Assembly (NCBI GenBank): GCA_937910905.1
Contig: CALEPV010000046.1
Coordinates: forward strand, 1 to 11,231
Origin: an uncultured Prevotellaceae bacterium
GTDB taxonomy: Bacteria; Bacteroidota; Bacteroidia; Bacteroidales; Bacteroidaceae
Reading direction: 5' to 3'
Length of the DNA stretch: 11,231 nt
Shown: in pieces, positions 7,682-11,231 of the stretch
How positions within the stretch are numbered: position 1 is the first letter of the stretch
Layout: each line of letters begins with the position of its first letter
Program-made: the position numbers and the translations under genes
The notes under the pieces: model-generated
What the model was told of the DNA's origin: nothing
Database searches by the model: none
What the model saw: only the letters and a program-made list of their open reading frames with translations

Positions 7682-7713
7682 TTTGCGTACCTCACCAATA
7701 ATTCTGAACTTTG
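7682..7713 (+). promoter_or_regulatory. Probable Bacteroidota promoter for purU
   Basis: TTTG at 7682-7685 is followed after 20 bp by GAACTTTG at 7706-7713, which matches TAnnTTTG except for its first base. The spacing fits the Bacteroidota -33/-7 arrangement. Transcription would start near 7720, so translation cannot use the TTG at 7711 and should start at ATG 7768. Confidence 0.6.
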
Positions 7714-7719
7714 CACAAA

Positions 7720-7767
7720 ATTATTACATTCCTATATTGTTATATTTTTACATTATTATACTGCTCA
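7720..7767 (+). repeat. Period-8 degenerate repeat forming the purU leader
   Basis: Six 8-bp units run without a gap into the purU start codon: ATTATTAC, ATTCCTAT, ATTGTTAT, ATTTTTAC, ATTATTAT and ACTGCTCA. The consensus is about ATTNTTAY. Given the predicted start of transcription near 7720, the array is essentially the whole 5' untranslated region. There is no purine-rich ribosome-binding site. Confidence 0.7.
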
Positions 7768-8634
7768 ATGCCCAAACCAACTGCTATACTACTGCTTCAC
7801 TGCCCTGATCAGCCGGGTATTATCTCTGAGATTACACGCTTCATCACCGACAACAACGGAAACATCGTTTATCTCGACCAGTATGTCGATCGCGAGGACG
7901 GAATGTTCTTCATGCGCATCGAGTGGGAGCTGGAAGGATTCCTCGTACCGAAGGACAAAATCAAGGAGTACCTCCTCACTCTCTATGTCCCGCGCTACAC
8001 CATGACATTCAACCTCTACTTCTCCGATGAGCGCCCACGCATGGCTATCTTCGTAAGCCGCATGAGCCACTGTCTCTACGACCTGCTCGCACGCTACAAG
8101 GCTGGCGAGTGGAACGTCGACATTCCATGCATCGTCAGCAACCACGAGGACCTCCGCTATGTGGCCGAACAGTTCGACATCCCCTACCACGTCTGGTCAG
8201 TCAATAAGGACCACTCCAACAAGGCCGAGGTCGAAGCCGCCGAGATGGAGCTGCTCGAACGCGAGCACGTCACATTCATCGTCCTCGCACGCTACATGCA
8301 GATCATCAGCGACCAGATGATAGCCCGCTATCCTCACCACATCATCAACATCCACCACTCCTTCCTCCCTGCCTTCGTGGGAGCCAAGCCCTATCATCAG
8401 GCATGGGCCCGCGGCGTGAAGATCATCGGCGCCACAAGCCACTACGTCACAGCCGAGCTCGATGCCGGACCCATCATAGATCAAGATGTCGCACGCATAA
8501 GCCACAAGGACACCCCCGACAGCCTCGTGCTCAAAGGCAAAGACCTGGAGAAGATAGTCCTCTCACGTGCCGTCACCAAGCACATAGAGCGCAAGATCCT
8601 TACCTATAAGAACAAAACCATCATATTCAGCTAA
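7768..8634 (+). CDS. purU: Formyltetrahydrofolate deformylase
   Basis: This cytoplasmic enzyme hydrolyses 10-formyltetrahydrofolate to formate and tetrahydrofolate, balancing the one-carbon pool and supplying formate. The 288-residue product has the family layout (E. coli about 280): an N-terminal ACT domain (about 5-80, with HCPDQPGIISEITRFI at 11-26) and a formyltransferase domain (about 90-280). The catalytic triad typical of the fold is visible as N194 and H196 in NIHHSFLPAFVGAKPYHQA and D232 in GATSHYVTAELDAGPIIDQD. ATG 7768 is preferred over an in-frame TTG at 7711 because the extra 19 residues are low-complexity, come from the leader repeat and overlap the promoter. The next gene follows after 11 bp and is probably cotranscribed. 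Confidence 0.95.
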   Translation: MPKPTAILLLHCPDQPGIISEITRFITDNNGNIVYLDQYVDREDGMFFMRIEWELEGFLVPKDKIKEYLLTLYVPRYTMTFNLYFSDERPRMAIFVSRMSHCLYDLLARYKAGEWNVDIPCIVSNHEDLRYVAEQFDIPYHVWSVNKDHSNKAEVEAAEMELLEREHVTFIVLARYMQIISDQMIARYPHHIINIHHSFLPAFVGAKPYHQAWARGVKIIGATSHYVTAELDAGPIIDQDVARISHKDTPDSLVLKGKDLEKIVLSRAVTKHIERKILTYKNKTIIFS

Positions 8635-8645
8635 GCAGCACCACC

Positions 8646-9983
8646 ATGAAGTTCACCCCCCAAGGCGGCATCCGGCCCGACCAGATAGGACAGAACGCCA
8701 TAGGCAGCCTCTCCCTGGAGCATATCGATGGTAAGTACACCATCGTACTTCGCCCCAACAGATACGCCGCTCAGAACGAGCGCTTCATGCAGCGCTTTCG
8801 CAACCTCGTAGACACCTGCTCCAATGTCACCAACGCCCACATCATGCGCCCCGAAGCCTACGTCGACGACGACCAGGGCGGCTATCTCGTCATAGGCCAC
8901 ACACGCTACATCCCCCTCGGCGAGCTCCTCGCCGAGAAACCCCAGATTGTAGCCGACGAAGCCTGGGTGCGCAACTTTATCGACGATCTCTTCGACGCCC
9001 TCCAGCACCTCCATGACCGCGACCTGGCAGCAGTGGAGCTCACCCCGCTCAGCGTACTCGTGCGCAAGTCCAGCCCTCACAGCTTGATGCTCATGCCTCC
9101 AGCCAACAGCTTCCTCGACATCAAATCCGAAGTCTGGACGCGCGAGACCGAATACCTCTCCCCACAGCTCTTCGCCCTCCCCTCGGACGACGAAGAAGCA
9201 TCCTCCCTCCCCAGTGAGGGGCAGGGGCAGGAGGTGGACTCCACCCTTGACATCTACGCAGCAGCCCAGCTCATCAAGCGCCTGTTCAAGTTCAGCTCCA
9301 TCCCAGCCGAATACCAGTCGTTCATCAGCCGCGCCACAGATTCTTCACGCTCCAATAATAATTTTTCATTCCGCATAGTCGATGCCCGCAAGCTTATCAG
9401 CAAGCAGCGCAACAGTGCTCGCGCACTCCGCACAGCCCTCGCCATACTTCTCGGCGTAGCCATCATTGGCATCTTCATCTGGAGCTCCCGCGAGCCAGAG
9501 GCACCCCAGTTCCAATTCACGCCAGAAGTGGCCCCCACTCTGCCAGCCGATAGCACCGACCCCTCATCCGTAACCGATCACATCGGTATGCTGGAGGATG
9601 AAGTCGAGACCATGCTGCTCGACTCCACCTACCTCATCGCCGACAGCGCACTCCACGTCTCCCCAGAGAGTCAGGCACAGCAACGCCAGCGCACCGAGAT
9701 GTCCCTACGCGCCTTCCACTCCCGATTCAAGACCCTCGCCCGCGCATCCCTCTCCACCATCTACACCCGCGACAAGCTCCTCGGCAACGAAGAGCTCTTC
9801 CGCCGCGAGGTTACCGTTGCCGTAGCCCGCCTCCAGCAGCGTGTCGTCGAGTTGTCCGACCACTACCAGCTCGACTTCAGCTTGGCACAAGCCGAAGCCG
9901 TAAAGGTCATTCAGGAAGTAACCGACGAGCTGCGCACTCAAGCCATGAGTGAACCAGCCGCTACTACCACAGAGGAGCGGTAA
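8646..9983 (+). CDS. Predicted transmembrane pseudokinase, function unknown
   Basis: I do not recognise a named family, but residues of about 15-255 follow the order of a protein-kinase domain. An LVIGHTRYIPLGELL segment (81-95) resembles the hinge, and FIDDLFDALQHLHDRDL (111-127) resembles helix E. AVELTPLSVLV (129-139) occupies the place of HRDLKPENILV, YLSPQLF (170-176) that of Y-x-APE, LDIYAAAQLIKRLF (201-214) that of DIWSLGVILYEL, and AEYQSFISRATDSSR (221-235) that of the C-lobe end. Catalytic residues are missing: E131 instead of the catalytic Asp, T133 for Lys, S136 for Asn, no DFG near 150, and no clear VAIK lysine. One transmembrane helix (about 263-279) follows, then a polar, probably periplasmic region of about 165 residues with helical, Gln/Arg-rich sequence (340-435). 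It starts 11 bp after purU. Residues of about 187-198 come from a GC-rich repeat in the disordered insert. Alternative: a highly diverged active kinase. Confidence 0.6.
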   Translation: MKFTPQGGIRPDQIGQNAIGSLSLEHIDGKYTIVLRPNRYAAQNERFMQRFRNLVDTCSNVTNAHIMRPEAYVDDDQGGYLVIGHTRYIPLGELLAEKPQIVADEAWVRNFIDDLFDALQHLHDRDLAAVELTPLSVLVRKSSPHSLMLMPPANSFLDIKSEVWTRETEYLSPQLFALPSDDEEASSLPSEGQGQEVDSTLDIYAAAQLIKRLFKFSSIPAEYQSFISRATDSSRSNNNFSFRIVDARKLISKQRNSARALRTALAILLGVAIIGIFIWSSREPEAPQFQFTPEVAPTLPADSTDPSSVTDHIGMLEDEVETMLLDSTYLIADSALHVSPESQAQQRQRTEMSLRAFHSRFKTLARASLSTIYTRDKLLGNEELFRREVTVAVARLQQRVVELSDHYQLDFSLAQAEAVKVIQEVTDELRTQAMSEPAATTTEER

Positions 9984-10025
9984 CAGGGGACACCTGCATA
10001 ACCGCCCAGCAGGAAATCTTTAACC

Positions 10026-10187
10026 TTTAACCCCGAAATACTGCTGATGTTCAACCGCCGCTACCTCTATATCCTGTTGGGATGCTTCGCGGTGGCGGCT
10101 CCCCTTGGCTACTTGGTAGGCGTACACTGGCTCGAAGGCTTCGCCGTCCGCACCAGCATCTCGCCCTTGCTGTTCTTAGTGTCATTC
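10026..10187 (+). pseudogene. C-terminal scrap of an FtsX/MacB-type ABC permease
   Basis: Beginning at about 10026 the frame reads FNPEILLM and then, from ATG 10047, MFNRRYLYILLGCFAVAAPL, followed by GYLVGVHWLEGFAVRTSISP and LLFLVSF. This is the third transmembrane region and WLxxFAxRxxIS segment near the C-terminus of MacB-like permeases. Homology stops at about F47 (10187), without the last helix and the NPxxSLRxE-type tail. Full-length relatives have about 400-800 residues, so this is a remnant cut at both ends. The frame continues 20 codons to 10250 through unrelated TolC-tail and transposon sequence. It lies tail to tail with a TolC remnant; MacB-like permeases and TolC proteins belong to the same efflux systems. 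Confidence 0.7.
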
Positions 10188-10213
10188 TCCTATCGCCTGA
10201 CGGTATTCAAGAA
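10182..10213 (-). pseudogene. Displaced 3' end of the TolC-family gene
   Basis: Read on the minus strand, this segment supplies the last codons lost from the TolC remnant: joined across the insertion, the frame reads NKILEYRQAIGE and stops at TGA 10184-10182. That ending matches the family's usual Y-L/R-Q-A-x-G close. It was separated from the rest of the gene by the element at 10214-10398. Confidence 0.75.
10205..10213 (+). repeat. Target-site duplication, left copy (ATTCAAGAA)
   Basis: ATTCAAGAA occurs here and again at 10399-10407, directly repeated on both sides of the element. The duplication is 8 or 9 bp, depending on whether the adjoining A is counted as duplicated or as the end of the element. 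Confidence 0.75.
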
Positions 10214-10398
10214 CTGGGTTAGGCGCTTTGAGCGCACTAATAGTTGTTAATCTTTTCCCTGATTATCCCGTAAACAGGGAATTACGCAAAGCCTTCGGCA
10301 TAGGCATTTTAATTTTTGTCCTTCATTCTTGGATATTTGATGTATGAGATATACGATTAATAAAGGGTTTTGCAAGTGCGCTCTAAGCGCCTAACCCA
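10214..10398. mobile_element. MITE-like non-coding element, 185 bp, with 23-bp terminal inverted repeats
   Basis: The ends are inverted repeats: 10215-10237 begins TGGGTTAGGCGCTTTGAGCG and 10376-10398 is its reverse complement, with 22 of 23 positions matching (one T/A difference). Each terminus can itself fold (GCGCT, three bases, AGCGC). ATTCAAGAA flanks both sides as a target duplication. Inside there is no transposase ORF. There is an inverted repeat TTCCCTG (10255-10261) and CAGGGAA (10275-10281), and a short GCCT/AGGC stem (10291-10305) followed by T-rich sequence. The insertion changed the end of the TolC gene from ILEYRQAIGE to ILELG. I do not recognise the terminal sequence as a named IS; a full-length transposase-encoding parent is presumably elsewhere. 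Confidence 0.8.
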
Positions 10399-10750
10399 AT
10401 TCAAGAATCTTGTTTTGTAGGTCGGCGTAGGCATCGGTGTGCTTGTCGCACGACTGCTGGTAGAGGAGCTGGGCTTCGAGGAGATTGGACATCTTGCAGG
10501 TGCCGGCGCGGTAGTAGTCGCGGTGGAGACGGAGGTTTTCTTCACTCTGCTCGATGCTGCGGCGGGCGATGGCGAGTTGTTGCTGCGATTCCACGACACT
10601 GTTCCAGGCGTTCTGCATACGGATGGTGAGCAGTTGGGCGTTGTCGGCGAGCTGGTCCTGCGCCTGCTGGTAGGCGATTTGCTTGCGACGGATGGCATGG
10701 GAGCCGCCCCACCAGTCGGAGATGGGGACGCTGACGGTGGCGAAGAGCAT
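10391..10750 (-). pseudogene. C-terminal fragment of a TolC-family outer-membrane efflux protein
   Basis: The 119 residues match the last quarter of outer-membrane factors of tripartite efflux systems, which normally have about 430-480 residues. Visible are a strand VSVPISDWWGGSHAIRR (6-22), long alpha-barrel helices rich in Gln and Ala (23-75), and the conserved YYRAGTCKMSNLLEAQLLYQ (79-98). There is no signal peptide, no first repeat, and the frame upstream of ATG 10750 turns at once into repetitive CTGTCAC sequence, so the 5' three-quarters is gone. The 3' end was interrupted by the MITE-like element, and the last four family codons and stop are displaced to 10182-10213. Not expected to make a functional channel. 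Confidence 0.8.
10399..10407 (+). repeat. Target-site duplication, right copy (ATTCAAGAA)
   Basis: This is the second copy of the 9-bp flank, inside the TolC frame where it encodes the ILE of NKILE. Joining this copy to the sequence left of 10205 restores the TolC C-terminus. Confidence 0.75.
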
Positions 10751-10760
10751 GGTATCGACT

Positions 10761-10830
10761 GTGACAGATGGAGGAACAGGGTGACAGTGGTGACAGAGAG
10801 ACTAGAGGGAGAGGGACAGTTACCTGTCAC
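10761..10830. repeat. Degenerate GTGACAG repeat cluster at the broken 5' end of the TolC fragment
   Basis: GTGACAG occurs at 10761, 10781 and 10790, a GGGACAG variant at about 10813, an inverted copy CTGTCAC at 10824, and one more direct copy at 10890. On the minus strand 10761-10800 divides into units of about 10 bp ending mostly in CTGTCA. TolC similarity ends where this cluster begins. Confidence 0.55.
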
Positions 10831-11029
10831 GTTCGATTATTCATTCCTTGTATGACTTTCAACATAACTTGTCATTGTCGAAGGTTCTTGTGACAGGATC
10901 TGTTCCCATTGTCCTTGTATATCTGATTTGCGAAAATACGAAGAACTTCCCACATTACCGCCCTCCACCCCCAAAGGAGCGAAATGTAGGACATAAGAAG
11001 CGAAAATATGGCGCACTTTTTGTTCCTTT
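10831..11029. other. Intergenic stretch without a supported gene
   Basis: No ORF here resembles a protein. The segment contains the sixth GTGACAG copy (10890-10896), GCGAAAATA twice (10930 and 11000), and CACCCCCAAAGGAG at about 10966-10979, which resembles half of the GC-rich repeat found inside the protease gene. I found no convincing promoter or terminator. Confidence 0.4.
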
Positions 11030-11231
11030 TTATTTGTTCACCGACTGATGATACCCCTCTTTCTTCGACTGTGGCACGAGGTAGGCGAAGCCATAGACCA
11101 TCATGCTGGCCTGGGCGATGATGCCGACGATGATGCTCAGGATGTTTGCTCCCGTCGAGACAAGGCCGTTGGTGAGGAAGAACCAGATGGTGTAGATGCC
11201 GAGCGGGATGTTGAGCAGGATGCTGACCACG
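11030..11231 (-). CDS. Unrecognised small membrane protein, C-terminal part
   Basis: The frame is open to the window edge, so the gene starts outside. The visible 66-67 residues contain two hydrophobic helices (about VSILLNIPLGIYTIWFFLT and ILSIIVGIIAQASMMVYGFA) joined by a short NGLVSTGAN loop, then a charged tail QSKKEGYHQSVNK. I cannot match it to a family. The last GTG codon at the edge could in principle be the start but there is no support for that. It is transcribed toward the TolC fragment with about 280 bp between them. Confidence 0.55.
   Translation of the reverse strand, partial: VVSILLNIPLGIYTIWFFLTNGLVSTGANILSIIVGIIAQASMMVYGFAYLVPQSKKEGYHQSVNK

Noticed and set aside
7621..7716. 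Longer aminotransferase start
   Set aside because: The added residues are unlike the family and cover the TACCTTTG promoter box.
7711..7767. TTG start adding 19 residues to PurU
   Set aside because: The stretch overlaps the predicted -7 box and the leader repeat and is low-complexity; the ACT domain begins right after ATG 7768.
8197..9941. Antisense ORFs opposite purU and the pseudokinase gene
   Set aside because: They arise from the strong C preference at third codon positions of the sense genes and show acidic, valine-rich nonsense composition.
10357..10855. Overlapping ORFs in other frames at the TolC fragment
   Set aside because: The Ser/Pro/Thr-rich and Gly/Val-rich translations are frame shadows; only the frame ending at 10391 has TolC motifs.
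10848..11048. 66-residue plus-strand ORF
   Set aside because: No recognisable motif, crosses repeat copies, and has no start context.
1..11231. CRISPR array, tRNA, rRNA or IS transposase gene
   Set aside because: No evenly spaced repeats with unique spacers, no cloverleaf-like or rRNA sequence, and no transposase motifs were seen; the short-period arrays have no spacers.

Overview
The window looks like chromosome of a Bacteroidales bacterium, most likely close to Prevotella or Bacteroides. The reasons are a DUF5686 outer-membrane protein (a Bacteroidota family), Bacteroidota-type promoter boxes (TTTG and TAnnTTTG), starts without clear Shine-Dalgarno sites, and short degenerate repeats in the gene leaders. 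The genus is an inference.

Left part (47-7620, all minus strand): a tightly packed run of seven genes that probably starts from one promoter at about 7660. In order of transcription they are a PLP-dependent class I/II aminotransferase, an FtsX/LolE-type ABC permease, nadC (quinolinate phosphoribosyltransferase), a DUF5686 outer-membrane protein, a MenA-type prenyltransferase, a CPBP-family membrane protease, and a short GlsB/YeaQ/YmgE-like membrane peptide that lacks the usual C-terminal half. Junctions are overlaps of 11 and 4 bp or gaps of 12 to 81 bp. The products serve unrelated housekeeping roles (amino-acid metabolism, NAD, menaquinone, envelope), so this looks like a transcriptional grouping rather than one pathway.

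Middle (7621-9983): a divergent promoter region, then purU (formyltetrahydrofolate deformylase) and, 11 bp after it, a 445-residue single-pass membrane protein. The cytoplasmic half of that protein reads as a protein-kinase fold whose catalytic motifs have been lost, a predicted transmembrane pseudokinase. It is the least described gene here.

Right part (9984-11231): decayed accessory DNA. A C-terminal scrap of an FtsX/MacB-type permease faces a C-terminal scrap of a TolC-family outer-membrane efflux protein. Between them sits a 185-186 bp MITE-like element with 23-bp terminal inverted repeats and an 8-9 bp target duplication. Removing the element and one copy of the duplication restores a normal TolC C-terminus. 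The window ends inside an unrecognised small membrane protein.

A recurring theme is short-period repeats in gene leaders: period 8 before purU and menA (weakly before nadC), period 7 around the DUF5686 start, and about period 10 at the broken 5' end of the TolC fragment. A separate GC-rich palindromic motif appears to have been absorbed in frame into two proteins.
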